NCBI RefSeq assembly: GCF_027923905.1
Contig: NZ_AP026966.1
Location: 1,179,001 to 1,243,000 of the forward strand
Length of the DNA: 64,000 bases
Reading direction: 5' to 3'
Source: Massilia varians
GTDB taxonomy: Bacteria; Pseudomonadota; Gammaproteobacteria; Burkholderiales; Burkholderiaceae_D
This document shows, piece after piece, positions 9,792-21,565 of this stretch. The number at the start of each line of letters is the position of its first letter. Position 1 is the stretch's first letter. Position numbers and translations under genes: made by a program. Under the pieces are notes generated by a model. The model was given only the letters and a program-made list of their open reading frames with translations. It did no database searches and had not been told where the DNA came from.

Positions 9792-10955
9792 TCACGGACG
9801 CGCCGCGAAAAACTGGCTGTCGACACTGTGGCGCGGCATGCCAAGCTGTTCGGGCTTCTTCATCAGGTAGGCGAAGCCGCTGCGCTCGCCCTTCAGGGCG
9901 CCGTTCAGGAAGTTGAGGACATAGCGCGCGCTCAGGGCATAGGACTGGGCTATTTCCTCACGACTGTAGTCGCCGAAGTCGAGCGGATCGAGGCGCAGGT
10001 AGCTGGTGCCGAAATACACGTGTTCCATTGCATACATCGTCAGCAGGTAGACGTCGGCGCCCGTCATCTTCTGCAGGATGCTGCCCGAGTGGTCCGGCTT
10101 GTGCTTCAGCCCGCGCTCGAAGGGCGGCGGCCGCTGGGCCAGGTAGAGCAGGGGCGTGCGCAGTTGTTCCGGCTTCAGGTAAGGCACTTTTTCGAGCATG
10201 GCGTGGCGGTAGCGCACCGTGCCGTCCAGGCAGACCAAGGCCTTGATGCGCTCGTCCTGGGCCGCGGCCAGCACATTGGCCAGGCCGCCCCAGGAAAAGC
10301 CGGCTACGGCCAGGCGGCTGGCGTCGGCCTGCGGCAGCGACTGCGCGTAATTCACCAGGAAGCGGATGTCGGCCGCCTGCGCTTCGGCGTGCGCCAGGTC
10401 GTTCTGCTGCCCGCGCTCGTCGATACCCAGGGCCGGGCTGGCGATCACGACATAGCCATGGCTGGCCAGAAATTCCATCATCTCGGCATTCTCGAACACA
10501 TTGCTGCTGATGCTGGGCGAATAAATCACCACCGGATACTTGCCTGGCAGCGCCTTCGCATCGCGCACGGCCCAGCGCACATCCTTGCGCTCCACGGCGA
10601 GCTGTGCGTCACGCTTGCCTTCGCTAACGAATGTCAGCCACTCCGCCAGCACCTTGTCCCGTTCCGCGGGAGAGCGGGTGAAATCGTCGTCCCAGCCCAG
10701 CAGCTGGAGGTAGTCGTCGTAGCGCATCGGCTTCCCGCCTTTCGCGGCCGGATACCAGATGGCCGTCTGGATCGGGCGCGGCTTGCGTGCCCCTTCCGGA
10801 GCGTTCGCCGGATAGCTGCGGCTTGGGTCCACCTGTCCGACCACGCGGAAGCCGACCGCGAAGCTGCCCGGCTTGTTATAGAAGGGAAAAGCCTGCTGGG
10901 CATGCGACGGTGCGCCGACCAGGACCAGCAGGATGAATGCGAAAAGCCTGAACAT
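9792..10955 (-). CDS. Secreted alpha/beta hydrolase, dienelactone/acetylhydrolase-like
   Basis: A 387-aa protein starting at the ATG at 10955, which has a strong AAGGAG seven bases upstream. A signal peptide ends at about PSHAQQA (residues 16-22). The nucleophile elbow is GFSWGG, preceded by DIRFLVNYAQSLP, and TAIWYPA near residue 65 is typical of the platelet-activating-factor acetylhydrolase/dienelactone hydrolase group. It probably acts on esters in the periplasm. The substrate is unknown. The nearest upstream gene on this strand is over 2 kb away, so it is likely monocistronic. Confidence 0.8.
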   Translation of the reverse strand: MFRLFAFILLVLVGAPSHAQQAFPFYNKPGSFAVGFRVVGQVDPSRSYPANAPEGARKPRPIQTAIWYPAAKGGKPMRYDDYLQLLGWDDDFTRSPAERDKVLAEWLTFVSEGKRDAQLAVERKDVRWAVRDAKALPGKYPVVIYSPSISSNVFENAEMMEFLASHGYVVIASPALGIDERGQQNDLAHAEAQAADIRFLVNYAQSLPQADASRLAVAGFSWGGLANVLAAAQDERIKALVCLDGTVRYRHAMLEKVPYLKPEQLRTPLLYLAQRPPPFERGLKHKPDHSGSILQKMTGADVYLLTMYAMEHVYFGTSYLRLDPLDFGDYSREEIAQSYALSARYVLNFLNGALKGERSGFAYLMKKPEQLGMPRHSVDSQFFAARP

Positions 10956-11101
10956 GCCTGTCTCCTTATATTGTTGATCTCTTTTCACGCTAGCATTGAA
11001 ATGCAAGGAAAGGGCAACAAAACTTCTCGCGTATAGCAAAATAACTGCTATTTCATGGAATTCATGATTGCTGCATAAAGAGGAGGCGAGCCAGTAAAGC
11101 A

Positions 11102-11136
11102 AACGCCCCGCGGCATCCGAGATGCGGCGGGGCGTT
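11102..11136 (-). terminator. Terminator of the M23 peptidase gene
   Basis: Read on the minus strand, AACGCCCCGC pairs perfectly with GCGGGGCGTT, with an inner GCAT/ATGC pair, and the tail is GTTTGCTTTACT. It lies 17 bp after the stop of the peptidase gene. Confidence 0.75.
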
Positions 11137-11153
11137 GGAAGAAGCGGAGTGGC

Positions 11154-12518
11154 TTAGCGTGCGGCCATCGCGTTGCCGCTCGGTGCGAGCAGCGAGAAGC
11201 GGTGATTCATCTCGGCGGCGGCCATGCGGAAGCGGGCCAGCTCGGCCTGGCTCAGCGGCTGCTGGGCCAGCGACTTGAACTTCTCTGGATTCTGGGCCTG
11301 GCCTGCCACGCGGAACTCGTAGTGCAGGTGCGGGCCGGTCGACCAGCCGGTCGAGCCGACGTAGCCGATCACTTGCCCCTGGCTGACCTTGGTACCCTTG
11401 CGCATGCCCGGAGCGATGCGGCTCATGTGGGCATAGGCGGTGCTGTACTTCGACCAGTGCTTCAGGACGACCTGGTTGCCGTAGCCGCCGCTGTTGCCGG
11501 CGAAATCGATGACGCCGTCGGCGACTGCGCGGATCGGCGTGCCGGTCGAGGCGGCGTAGTCGACGCCCTTGTGCGCCTTCCACTTGCCCGAGATCGGGTG
11601 CACGCGCATCGAGAAGCCCGACGAGATACGCGAGAACTGCAGCGGGGATTTCAGGAAGGCTTTCTTCAGTGCCTTGCCGTCCAGGCTGTAGTAGCCGCCC
11701 TGCTTGGTGACCGGATCTTCGTACCAGACCGACTGGTAGGCAACGCCGCGGTTGACGAATTCGCCTGCCAGGATGCGGCCGGTCTTCACCAGTTCGCCGT
11801 CGAGCCAGAAGGTTTCGTAGACGACGCTGAAACGGTCGCCGCGCTTCAGGTCGGAGCGGAAGTCGATGTTGGTCGAGAACATCTCGATCATCTGGCCGAC
11901 CACCGAGTCCGGCATGCTGCCGCCGTCCACATTCGAGTCGGTCGCCGAATACAGCGAGGTGGTGATTTCGCGCGAACGCATCTCGACGCGGCGCTCCAGC
12001 TTGGCCGGGGCTTCCATGGCGACGAATTTCTCGCCCTTGCGCTCGACCGTGATCTGGCGCGCATCGCCAGCCTTGCCGTCCGTGATCGTGGCGCGCATCG
12101 ACAGCAGCAGGCCGTGTTCATCGGTTTCGGCCTGGACGCGCTTGCCGGTCTTGAGCGACAGCAGGCGGCGGGCGGTCTTGTCGGTGCGGAGGAATTTCTG
12201 GGCGTCGGCGTCGTTGACGCCAAGACGGTTGAAGAGGGAGCCGATCGAGTCGCCCGGACGGATGCGTTCCTCGTGGATGAATTGCTGCTCGTTTTGCTGG
12301 AGGGCGGCGATCTGGTCTGCCAGGTTCGGCAGTTCCAGGTTCTGTTCGATCGAGGTGACCGGCATGTCTGCCGCGTCGGGAGCGATCGGGGCGACTGCCA
12401 CTGCGCCAAATGCAAACACGCTCAGGAGTGCGGCGCCGGCGCTCACGACGCGCGCCTTGCGCGTTCGCGGTAGCAGCTGGAGCAGGCTCTTGCCAGTGAT
12501 TTTATGTATAGGGTTCAT
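11154..12518 (-). CDS. M23 family murein endopeptidase (MepM-like)
   Basis: A 454-aa envelope enzyme that cleaves peptide cross-links in peptidoglycan. An N-terminal membrane anchor or uncleaved signal spans about residues 23-45. A LysM/OapA-like region follows, containing IRPGDSIGSLFNRLG. The LytM/M23 domain is in the last third, with zinc-site motifs HPISGKWKAHKGVDY and GPHLHYEF. The spacing matches the YebA/MepM class. The gene is divergent from tyrS, the usual order in Burkholderiales, so the 159 bp between them holds both promoters. Confidence 0.93.
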   Translation of the reverse strand: MNPIHKITGKSLLQLLPRTRKARVVSAGAALLSVFAFGAVAVAPIAPDAADMPVTSIEQNLELPNLADQIAALQQNEQQFIHEERIRPGDSIGSLFNRLGVNDADAQKFLRTDKTARRLLSLKTGKRVQAETDEHGLLLSMRATITDGKAGDARQITVERKGEKFVAMEAPAKLERRVEMRSREITTSLYSATDSNVDGGSMPDSVVGQMIEMFSTNIDFRSDLKRGDRFSVVYETFWLDGELVKTGRILAGEFVNRGVAYQSVWYEDPVTKQGGYYSLDGKALKKAFLKSPLQFSRISSGFSMRVHPISGKWKAHKGVDYAASTGTPIRAVADGVIDFAGNSGGYGNQVVLKHWSKYSTAYAHMSRIAPGMRKGTKVSQGQVIGYVGSTGWSTGPHLHYEFRVAGQAQNPEKFKSLAQQPLSQAELARFRMAAAEMNHRFSLLAPSGNAMAAR

Positions 12519-12677
12519 GCAATCAGTTAAAATTTGCGGCTGAACTTCTAGGGATCCAGTTTCTTATCGATCTGCAAAGTTTTCTGCAGGAAACTGAAAA
12601 ACGATCGTGAATTATACCAAAAGAAGTGGTCCTACAACCGTCTTAGCAAATTTCCTACACGAAAATCCCATACGCAT

Positions 12678-13955
12678 ATGAATTCGAATGTCTTGTCCGG
12701 TAGCGGCGCTCCGGTACATTCTTCCGCCCCCCTGCCGTTGACGGACAAGGTGCTCGAGGCGCTGGCCATCGCCAAGCGTGGTGTCGATGAACTGCTGATC
12801 GAAAGCGAATTCGCCCAGAAGCTGGCGCGTTCCGAACAGTCGGGCAAGCCGCTGCGCATCAAGCTGGGCCTGGACCCGACCGCGCCCGACCTGCACCTTG
12901 GCCATACCGTGGTGCTGAACAAGATGCGCCAACTGCAGGACCTGGGCCACCAGGTGATCTTCCTGATCGGCGACTTCACCTCGATGATCGGCGACCCGTC
13001 GGGCCGCAATGCTACGCGTCCGCCGCTGACCCGTGAGCAGGTCGAGGAAAACGCCATGACCTACTTCCGCCAGGCTTCCCTGGTGCTGGACGCCGCGCGC
13101 ACGGAAATCCGCTACAACTCCGAATGGTGCGACCCGCTGGGCGCGCGCGGCATGATCCAGCTCGCCTCGCGCTACACCGTGGCCCGCATGATGGAGCGCG
13201 ACGACTTCACCAAGCGCTACAAGAGTGGGACCCCGATCGCGGTGCATGAGTTCCTCTACCCTTTGATGCAGGGCTATGATTCGGTCGCTTTGCAATCGGA
13301 CCTGGAACTTGGGGGTACCGACCAGAAGTTCAACCTCCTGGTTGGCCGCGAGTTACAGAAAAACTATGGCCAGGAACAGCAGTGCATCCTGACCATGCCG
13401 CTGCTCGAAGGCCTGGACGGCGTCGAGAAGATGTCCAAGTCGAAGAACAACTACATCGGCATCACCGAAGCGCCGAACACCATGTTCGGCAAGCTGATGA
13501 GCATTTCGGACGACATGATGTGGAAGTACTACGACCTGCTGTCCTTCCGCTCGATCGCCGAGATCCAGAACATCAAGGCCGAGGTGGCCGGCGGCGCCAA
13601 CCCGCGCGATGCGAAAGTGGCGCTCGGCAAGGAAATCGTCGCACGCTTCCATTCGGCCCAGGCCGCCGACGATGCGCTGGCCGACTTCGTCAACCGCTCG
13701 AAGGGCGGCATCCCGGACGACGTGCCGGAAGTGTCGCTGTCGGGCGCGCCGCTGGGCGTGGCCCAGCTGCTGAAAGCGGCCGGCCTGTGCGCCTCGACCT
13801 CGGAGGCCATGCGCATGGTCGACCAGGGCGGGGTGCGCATCGACGGCGCCGTGGTCAGCGACAAGGGCCTGCAGGTGGCGGCCGGCACCTTCGTGATGCA
13901 GGTGGGCAAGCGCAAGTTCGCGCGCGTGACGCTGGCCGGTTCGCCGCAGCGATGA
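12678..13955 (+). CDS. tyrS: Tyrosyl-tRNA synthetase
   Basis: A 425-aa class Ic synthetase. HLGH at 73-76 is the HIGH-type motif and KMSKS at about 251-255 the second ATP motif. The C-terminal S4 domain (about 360-420) contains [19 protein letters not shown]. This is the TyrZ-like form common in beta-proteobacteria. The stop overlaps the start of dtd by four bases (ATGA), so the two are translationally coupled. Confidence 0.98.
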   Translation: MNSNVLSGSGAPVHSSAPLPLTDKVLEALAIAKRGVDELLIESEFAQKLARSEQSGKPLRIKLGLDPTAPDLHLGHTVVLNKMRQLQDLGHQVIFLIGDFTSMIGDPSGRNATRPPLTREQVEENAMTYFRQASLVLDAARTEIRYNSEWCDPLGARGMIQLASRYTVARMMERDDFTKRYKSGTPIAVHEFLYPLMQGYDSVALQSDLELGGTDQKFNLLVGRELQKNYGQEQQCILTMPLLEGLDGVEKMSKSKNNYIGITEAPNTMFGKLMSISDDMMWKYYDLLSFRSIAEIQNIKAEVAGGANPRDAKVALGKEIVARFHSAQAADDALADFVNRSKGGIPDDVPEVSLSGAPLGVAQLLKAAGLCASTSEAMRMVDQGGVRIDGAVVSDKGLQVAAGTFVMQVGKRKFARVTLAGSPQR

Positions 13956-14419
13956 TCGGACTGCTCCAACGCGTCAGCGAAGCCAGCGTGCGCGTCGACG
14001 GCGACATCGTCGGCGCGATCGGGCCCGGCCTGATGGTGCTGGTGTGCGCCGAGAAGGGCGACACCGAGCGCGAGGCCGAGGCCTTGCTGGCCAAGCTGCT
14101 GGGCTACCGGGTATTTTCCGACGCGGCCGGCAAGATGAACCGCAGCATCACGGACACGGCCGGGGGCCTGCTGCTGGTGCCGCAATTCACCCTGGCCGCC
14201 GATACCAAGTCGGGCACGCGTCCCTCGTTTTCGCCGGCCGCCGCGCCGGAGGACGGGCGGCGCCTGTTCGACCATGTCGTGCGCCAGGCCCGCGAACGTC
14301 ATGGCATTGTCGAGACCGGCAGATTCGGCGCGGACATGAAAGTTTCACTCATCAACGATGGTCCCGTCACTTTCTGGCTGCAGGTTGATCCTGTCGCGGT
14401 AGGTGGTGCCCAGCGCTGA
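13952..14419 (+). CDS. dtd: D-aminoacyl-tRNA deacylase
   Basis: A 155-aa enzyme that hydrolyses D-amino acids from mischarged tRNAs, with D-Tyr-tRNA the classic substrate, which suits its coupling to tyrS. The family motif [11 protein letters not shown] is present near the C-terminus. The other active-site motif reads [18 protein letters not shown], so the serine of the usual SQFTL is a proline here. The rest of the pocket motif is intact, and I treat the gene as functional. The start overlaps the tyrS stop by four bases. Confidence 0.95.
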   Translation: MIGLLQRVSEASVRVDGDIVGAIGPGLMVLVCAEKGDTEREAEALLAKLLGYRVFSDAAGKMNRSITDTAGGLLLVPQFTLAADTKSGTRPSFSPAAAPEDGRRLFDHVVRQARERHGIVETGRFGADMKVSLINDGPVTFWLQVDPVAVGGAQR

Positions 14420-14467
14420 AACCCCTGCCGTCAACGGGGGTCAATAGCAAGAGGGCTGGGAGGGCAT

Positions 14468-15133
14468 ATGCGAATCTGGAGCGATTCATTCACCGAGGGC
14501 GGACCGATCCCGCCGCGATGCGCATTCGCGGTGGGCGATCCCGATAGCCACGTCAGGCTGTCCGACAACCGCAGTCCGCACCTGGCCTGGGACGACGTCC
14601 CCGCCGGCACCAAGTCCCTGGTCCTGATCTGCCACGACCCCGACGTGCCGTCCGTCGGCGACGACGTCAACCAGGAAGGCCGGACCGTGCCCGCCGCGCT
14701 GCCGCGGGTGGACTTCTTCCACTGGTCGCTGGTGGACATTCCGGTCTGCCTGAAATCGCTGGCCGAAGGCATGTTCTCCGACATGGTCACGCCGCACGGC
14801 AAGCCGGGCCCGCTGGTGCCGTTCACGATCAAGAACGGCACCGAGCACCAGCTGCGCCAGGGCATCAACGATTACACCGGCTGGTTTGCGAGCGACCCGA
14901 CCATGGCGGGCGAATATTACGGTTATGATGGCCCGTGCCCGCCCTGGAACGACGAGCGCGTGCATACGTATGTGTTTACACTGTATGCCCTCGACATCCC
15001 GCGCCTGCCGCTGGTCGGCCGCTTCAGCGGCACCGAGCTGCGCCTGGCCATCCGCGGGCATATCCTGGACGAAGCGCGCACCTTCGGCGTGTATTCCCTG
15101 AATCCTGACGTAGCAGCCTTATTGACGACCTGA
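14468..15133 (+). CDS. YbhB/YbcL family Raf-kinase-inhibitor-like (PEBP) protein
   Basis: A 221-aa cytoplasmic protein of the phosphatidylethanolamine-binding-protein fold. The family signature is visible in SPHLAWDDVPAGTKSLVLICHDPD near residue 40 and in FFHWSLVDIP. GYDGPCPPWNDERVHTYVF corresponds to the GPxPP...HRY motif of the ligand pocket. It is longer than YbhB (about 160 aa), with inserts between the two halves. The function of bacterial members is poorly known. It lies 48 bp after dtd and 28 bp before the phosphatase gene. Confidence 0.9.
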   Translation: MRIWSDSFTEGGPIPPRCAFAVGDPDSHVRLSDNRSPHLAWDDVPAGTKSLVLICHDPDVPSVGDDVNQEGRTVPAALPRVDFFHWSLVDIPVCLKSLAEGMFSDMVTPHGKPGPLVPFTIKNGTEHQLRQGINDYTGWFASDPTMAGEYYGYDGPCPPWNDERVHTYVFTLYALDIPRLPLVGRFSGTELRLAIRGHILDEARTFGVYSLNPDVAALLTT

Positions 15134-15161
15134 ACCCGCGAGGTTCGGGCAAACGAACCTC

Positions 15162-15830
15162 ATGCCTTCGAATAACAACACCAACGCCCCGACGACCATC
15201 CTCCTGATCCGCCATGGCGAAACCGCCTGGAATGCCGAGAAGCGCCTCCAGGGCCACCTCGACATCGCCCTCAACGCCGAGGGCGAGCGTCAGGCCGCCC
15301 TGCTGGGCGCGGCGCTCGCAGCCGAGCCGATCGACCACATCATCGCCAGCGACCTGCAGCGTGCGCGCCAGACCGCCGAAGCCATCGCCCGTGTGCGCGG
15401 GGCGCAGGTGGGCATCGATCCGGCGCTGCGCGAGCGCTGCTATGGCGGATTCGAAGGCTTGCTGTACAGCGAAATCGCGGCGCGTTTCCCGCTCGCGTTC
15501 GCAGCCTGGCAGGCGCGCGACGTCGACGGCGTGCTGCCGCCGGGGGCCAACCGGGGCGAAACCTTCCGTGAATTCTACGAGCGGGTGACGGCGGCGATCG
15601 CGCGGCATGCGGCGGCGTATCCGGGCAAGACCATCGCGCTGGTGGCGCATGGCGGGGTACTGGAGTGTGCCTACCGGGCGGCGCTGGGCTTGTCGCTGGA
15701 GACGCCGCGGGATTTCAAGGTGCTCAATGCGAGCGTGAACCGGTTCGTGCTGGAGGAGGGGACGCTGAAGCTGGTGAGCTGGGGCGAGGTGACGCACCTA
15801 CAGCCGGCGGTGCTGGATGACCTGGCGTAG
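15162..15830 (+). CDS. Histidine phosphatase family protein (phosphoglycerate mutase-like)
   Basis: A 222-aa protein of the branch-1 histidine phosphatases. The phosphohistidine motif is LIRHGETAWN at about 13-22, the second arginine lies in SDLQRARQTAE, the glutamate in LRERCYGGFEG and the second histidine in ALVAHGGVLE. It is more likely a broad phosphatase such as CobC/GpmB-type than a glycolytic mutase, since the neighbours give no pathway. It follows the PEBP gene closely and may share its transcript. Confidence 0.9.
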   Translation: MPSNNNTNAPTTILLIRHGETAWNAEKRLQGHLDIALNAEGERQAALLGAALAAEPIDHIIASDLQRARQTAEAIARVRGAQVGIDPALRERCYGGFEGLLYSEIAARFPLAFAAWQARDVDGVLPPGANRGETFREFYERVTAAIARHAAAYPGKTIALVAHGGVLECAYRAALGLSLETPRDFKVLNASVNRFVLEEGTLKLVSWGEVTHLQPAVLDDLA

Positions 15831-15959
15831 TGGCCTACCCCCACTCTTAACCCGTGCCAATATCACACACGCAACAATCCGCAAAAATTCTGCCGCTATT
15901 TTGAGCAGCGAATGAGGTAAAATACTAGGTTCCCCGAGAAACTTTCGAGACTTTCCGCT

Positions 15960-16997
15960 GTGCAAATCGGTCCTTACATCCTGCGTAACAATGTCTTCGT
16001 CGCCCCCATGGCTGGGGTGACGGACCGCCCGTTCCGCCAGCTGTGCAAGCAGCTGGGCGCCGGCTACGCGGTATCCGAAATGGCGGCCTCGAATCCGCGC
16101 CTGTGGGCCAGCGAAAAGACGGCGCGCCGCATCGACCATGCCGGGGAAATGGAACCGAAGGCAGTGCAGATCGCCGGCGCCGACCCGAAAGACCTGGCCG
16201 ACTGCGCCCGCTTCAACGTCGAGCGCGGCGCCCAGATCATCGACATCAACATGGGCTGCCCGGTGAAGAAGGTGTGCAACAGCTGGTGCGGTTCGGCCCT
16301 GCTGCAGCACGAAGACCTGGTCGAACGCATCCTGCACGCGGTGGTGGAGGCGGTCGACGTCCCCGTCACTCTGAAATTCCGCACCGGCTGGGACCGCCAG
16401 AACAAGAACGCCCTGCGCATCGCCCGCATGGCCGAAGGGGCCGGCATTGCGATGCTGACCCTGCACGGCCGCACCCGCGCCGATGGCTACAAGGGCGACG
16501 CCGAGTACGACACCATCCGCGCCGTCAAGGCGGCAGTCGGCATTCCGGTGGTCGCCAATGGCGACATCACCACGCCGGAAAAGGCGAAGTACGTGCTCGA
16601 CTATACCGGCGCCGACGCCGTGATGATCGGCCGCGCCGCCCAGGGCCGCCCCTGGATCTGCCGCGAGATCGACCACTACCTGCGCACCGGCGAGCACCTG
16701 CCGGCGCCGCTGGTCGAGGAAGTGCGCGGCTTGATGAACGAACACCTGCCGGCGCACTATGCCTTCTATGGCGAGTACGTCGGCGTGCGCACCGCCCGTA
16801 AACACATCGGGTGGTATGTGCAGGACTTGCCGGACGGGGAAGAATTCCGTCAGCGCATGAACCTGCTGGAATCGACCGCCGAGCAGCTGGCGGCGGTCGA
16901 CGCGTTTTTCAAATCGCAGCACCGGCATGGCGAGCGGTTACAATACCGCCCCGTTCATCCGGCCGAGCAGCTTGCCGATGCGGCGCTGGCAGCATAA
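15960..16997 (+). CDS. dusB: tRNA-dihydrouridine synthase B
   Basis: A 345-aa FMN enzyme that reduces specific uridines in tRNA. The FMN-barrel start FVAPMAGVTDRPFR and the catalytic-cysteine motif NMGCPVKKV are present, with GRAAQGRPW late in the barrel. The only start that fits is a GTG at 15960 with a weak ribosome-binding site. It precedes fis, as in many proteobacteria, where the two form an operon and dusB affects Fis expression. Confidence 0.95.
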   Translation: MQIGPYILRNNVFVAPMAGVTDRPFRQLCKQLGAGYAVSEMAASNPRLWASEKTARRIDHAGEMEPKAVQIAGADPKDLADCARFNVERGAQIIDINMGCPVKKVCNSWCGSALLQHEDLVERILHAVVEAVDVPVTLKFRTGWDRQNKNALRIARMAEGAGIAMLTLHGRTRADGYKGDAEYDTIRAVKAAVGIPVVANGDITTPEKAKYVLDYTGADAVMIGRAAQGRPWICREIDHYLRTGEHLPAPLVEEVRGLMNEHLPAHYAFYGEYVGVRTARKHIGWYVQDLPDGEEFRQRMNLLESTAEQLAAVDAFFKSQHRHGERLQYRPVHPAEQLADAALAA

Positions 16998-17102
16998 GTA
17001 ACAGCAGCATACAAAGCAGTCATAAGAATCAGAATAAAACGGGGACACGCTGCGTCAACAACGCGGCGAGCAATCATTAACCAGGATGAAGCAGCAGAGA
17101 AC

Positions 17103-17336
17103 ATGAGCAAAGAAAGTATCCAGGAAGTCGTCCAGAAAAGCCTCGAGGATTATTTCAACGATCTGGGCGAGCAGAAGCCGACGAACATCTACGACATGAT
17201 GGTTCTGACGGTCGAAAAGCCGGTCCTCGAAGTGGTCATGACGCGCGCCGACGGCAACCAGTCGCACGCGGCGCAGATGCTGGGCATCAACCGGAATACT
17301 TTGCGCAAGAAACTTCAGGAGCACGGGCTCCTCTAA
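17103..17336 (+). CDS. fis: DNA-binding protein Fis
   Basis: A 77-aa nucleoid protein that bends DNA and modulates stable-RNA promoters and site-specific recombination. The C-terminal helix-turn-helix [20 protein letters not shown] is intact, and the N-terminal part is the short beta-proteobacterial form. It follows dusB by 105 bp and lies 91 bp before purH. Growth-phase control is expected for the family but cannot be read from this sequence. Confidence 0.97.
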   Translation: MSKESIQEVVQKSLEDYFNDLGEQKPTNIYDMMVLTVEKPVLEVVMTRADGNQSHAAQMLGINRNTLRKKLQEHGLL

Positions 17337-17427
17337 AGCTCTTTGCATGGCGTGGCCGTGCGTCTGGGCGCGGCCGCTTCACTGTCCGTGCGCCCGGGCG
17401 TCAGAATTCTCAACCACAGGCCTCACC

Positions 17428-19014
<1,587 letters not shown>

Positions 19015-19026
19015 GTTGTTGCATCT

Positions 19027-19134
19027 GTAGGGTGGACGGCTCCGCCGTCCGCGCGTTCAACTATCGTGGGTATGGACGCGCATCGATTTTCATACGTGAT
19101 TTGAACGCGCGGTCGGCGAAGCCGACCACCCTAC
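19027..19134. repeat. GTAGGGTGG double-hairpin repeat, copy 1
   Basis: Bounded by GTAGGGTGG and CCACCCTAC. The left arm hairpin is GGACGGC-TCC-GCCGTCC and the right is GGTCGGC-GAA-GCCGACC. Inside these, GCGCGTTCAA pairs with TTGAACGCGC around a 39-bp centre. The whole unit can fold as a cruciform with two side hairpins, like two REP units in inverted orientation. No target duplication is visible. It lies between purH and ruvC, and its last bases are shared with the purH terminator. Confidence 0.85.
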
Positions 19135-19156
19135 TGTGTTTTTGCACAGTATTTTT
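19132..19156 (+). terminator. Terminator of purH
   Basis: TACTGTG pairs perfectly with CACAGTA over a 6-base loop and is followed by TTTTT. Its first three bases are the last three of the adjoining repeat. Confidence 0.7.
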
Positions 19157-19191
19157 CCCACGAACACCCCGCAGCCGTATATCATTCCACA

Positions 19192-19728
19192 ATGATTATT
19201 CTCGGCATCGACCCGGGCCTGCGTACGACGGGGTTCGGCGTCATTGAAAAACACGGCACCAAGCTGCGCTACATCGCGTCCGGCACCATCAAGACCGGCA
19301 CCGCGGGTGCGCTGCCGCCGCGCCTCAAGGTGATCCTGAACGGTGTGGGCGAAATCGTCTCCGCCTACGGCCCCAACTGCGCGGCCATCGAAAAAGTCTT
19401 TGTGAACGTCAATCCGCAGTCCACGCTGCTGCTGGGCCAGGCGCGCGGCGCGGCCATCACGGCCCTGGTCGGCGCCGACCTCGACGTGGCCGAATACACG
19501 GCCGTGCAGGTCAAGCAGGCCGTGGTCGGCACCGGCAAGGCCGCCAAGGCCCAGGTGCAGGACATGGTGTCGCGTCTGTTGAAACTCCCCGGGCTGCCGG
19601 GCACCGACGCCGCCGACGCGCTCGGGGTGGCGATCTGCCACGCCCACAGCATGGACACGCTATCGCTGGTCGGGGCGCTGGCGCCCACGACCAGCACGCT
19701 GCGCATGAAACGCAGCCGCCTCGTCTAA
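19192..19728 (+). CDS. ruvC: Holliday junction endonuclease RuvC
   Basis: A 178-aa RNase H-fold nuclease that resolves Holliday junctions. The first catalytic Asp is in [11 protein letters not shown], a Glu in [15 protein letters not shown], and the C-terminal acid pair in [16 protein letters not shown]. The length is standard. It is first in ruvC-ruvA-ruvB, with 20 bp to ruvA. Confidence 0.98.
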   Translation: MIILGIDPGLRTTGFGVIEKHGTKLRYIASGTIKTGTAGALPPRLKVILNGVGEIVSAYGPNCAAIEKVFVNVNPQSTLLLGQARGAAITALVGADLDVAEYTAVQVKQAVVGTGKAAKAQVQDMVSRLLKLPGLPGTDAADALGVAICHAHSMDTLSLVGALAPTTSTLRMKRSRLV

Positions 19729-19748
19729 GAACAATAGGATAACAAGCC

Positions 19749-20327
19749 ATGATCGGTCGTCTTTCCGGAATCCTGCTCGAAAAAGCGCCGCCGCACGTGC
19801 TGGTGGACTGCAACGGCGTCGGCTATGAAGTCGACGTGCCGATGAGCACGTTCTACAACCTGCCGCACACCGGCGAAAAAGTGGTGCTGTTCACCCACCT
19901 GGTGGTGCGCGAGGACGCGCACCTGCTGTTCGGCTTCGGCACCGCTTCCGAGCGGGCCTTGTTCCGCCAGCTGATCAAGATCACCGGCATCGGTGCGCGC
20001 ATGGGCCTGGCCATCCTGTCGGGCATGTCGGTGGCCGACCTGTCGCAAGCCGTCACGCTGCAGGAAGCCGGCCGCCTGGTGAAGATTCCGGGTATCGGCA
20101 AGAAGACCGCCGAGCGCCTGCTGCTCGAACTGAAGGGTAAACTCGGCGCCGACATCGGCGTGGTCGGCGGCGCGGTGCGCGACGACGCCCAGGCCGACGT
20201 GCTCAATGCGCTGGTCGCATTGGGGTATTCTGACAAGGAAGCGCTACTGGCGATCAAGAACATGCCGGCAGGTAGCAGCGTTTCCGACGGCATCAAGTTC
20301 GCCCTGAAAGCACTCTCTAAAGCGTAA
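19749..20327 (+). CDS. ruvA: Holliday junction helicase subunit RuvA
   Basis: A 192-aa protein that binds the four-way junction and recruits RuvB. The OB-fold begins [20 protein letters not shown], the two helix-hairpin-helix motifs are [16 protein letters not shown] and [17 protein letters not shown], and the flexible-linker C-terminal domain ([20 protein letters not shown]) contacts RuvB. The length is normal. It lies 6 bp before ruvB. Confidence 0.98.
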   Translation: MIGRLSGILLEKAPPHVLVDCNGVGYEVDVPMSTFYNLPHTGEKVVLFTHLVVREDAHLLFGFGTASERALFRQLIKITGIGARMGLAILSGMSVADLSQAVTLQEAGRLVKIPGIGKKTAERLLLELKGKLGADIGVVGGAVRDDAQADVLNALVALGYSDKEALLAIKNMPAGSSVSDGIKFALKALSKA

Positions 20328-20333
20328 TAAGGC

Positions 20334-21401
20334 ATGAGCATCCAGACCGACAACTTCACCGAGCAGCGCGTGATCGACGCGGCGCCGGCCTCGCCCAACG
20401 AGGAGGCGATCGAGCGCGCCTTGCGTCCCAAGCAGCTCGACGAGTACGTCGGCCAGGCCAAGATCCGCGACCAGCTCGAGATTTTTATTTCCGCCGCGCG
20501 CAAGCGCCGCGAAGCGCTCGACCACACGCTGCTGTTCGGACCGCCGGGCCTCGGCAAGACCACGCTGGCGCACATCATCGCGCGCGAGATGGGGGTGAAC
20601 CTGCGCCAGACTTCAGGCCCCGTGCTGGAGCGCCCCGGCGACCTGGCCGCGCTGCTGACCAACCTCGAGCCGAACGACGTGCTCTTCATCGACGAGATCC
20701 ACCGCCTGTCGCCGGTGGTCGAGGAGATCCTGTACCCGGCGCTCGAGGACTACCAGATCGACATCATGATCGGCGAGGGCCCGGCCGCGCGTTCCGTGAA
20801 GCTCGACCTGCAGCCCTTCACCCTGGTCGGCGCCACCACCCGCGCCGGCATGCTGACCAACCCGCTGCGCGACCGCTTCGGCATCGTGGCGCGCCTCGAG
20901 TTCTACAACGTCGACGAACTCACCAAGATCGTCGCCCGCAGCGCCGCGCTGCTCGAGGCCCCGATCAACGAAGCGGGTGCGCGCGAGGTCGCCAAGCGCG
21001 CGCGCGGCACGCCGCGTATCGCCAACCGCCTCCTGCGCCGCGTGCGCGACTATGCGGAAGTGAAGGGTACCGGCGAGATCACCGTCGAGATGGCCGACCG
21101 CGCGCTCAAGATGCTCGACGTCGACACGGTCGGCTTCGACGTCATGGACCGTAAACTGCTGGAGGCGGTGCTGTTCAAGTTCGCCGGCGGCCCGGTCGGC
21201 ATCGGCAACCTGGCGGCGGCGATCGGCGAGGCGGCCGACACCATCGAGGACGTGCTCGAACCCTACCTGATCCAGCAGGGCTACCTGCAGCGCACCCCGC
21301 GTGGACGCATCGCCACGCCGCTGGCCTACCAGCACTTCGGCGTCACCGCGCCGCGCATCAGCCCGACGGGCGACCTGTGGGACAATCTGCCGCCCGCCTG
21401 A
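20334..21401 (+). CDS. ruvB: Holliday junction branch-migration ATPase RuvB
   Basis: A 355-aa AAA+ motor. Walker A is GPPGLGKTT, Walker [11 protein letters not shown], sensor 1 lies in LVGATTRAG and the arginine finger region in LRDRFG. The C-terminal winged helix includes YLQRTPRGR. It completes ruvCAB. Confidence 0.98.
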   Translation: MSIQTDNFTEQRVIDAAPASPNEEAIERALRPKQLDEYVGQAKIRDQLEIFISAARKRREALDHTLLFGPPGLGKTTLAHIIAREMGVNLRQTSGPVLERPGDLAALLTNLEPNDVLFIDEIHRLSPVVEEILYPALEDYQIDIMIGEGPAARSVKLDLQPFTLVGATTRAGMLTNPLRDRFGIVARLEFYNVDELTKIVARSAALLEAPINEAGAREVAKRARGTPRIANRLLRRVRDYAEVKGTGEITVEMADRALKMLDVDTVGFDVMDRKLLEAVLFKFAGGPVGIGNLAAAIGEAADTIEDVLEPYLIQQGYLQRTPRGRIATPLAYQHFGVTAPRISPTGDLWDNLPPA

Positions 21402-21565
21402 GGCGGCCCGCCGATCTCGTCGGTGGTATTGTCACCACTCAGCTGAAAGATAATTAACAATAAGTCGTTGTGCTCTTGGGACCGCCAGGCGTAGCATCGT
21501 CTGGCGGGCACGGCCCTGAACGGGACGGCCCGGGCGCATGCGCGCCGGTCGTGGCCGACACGATC

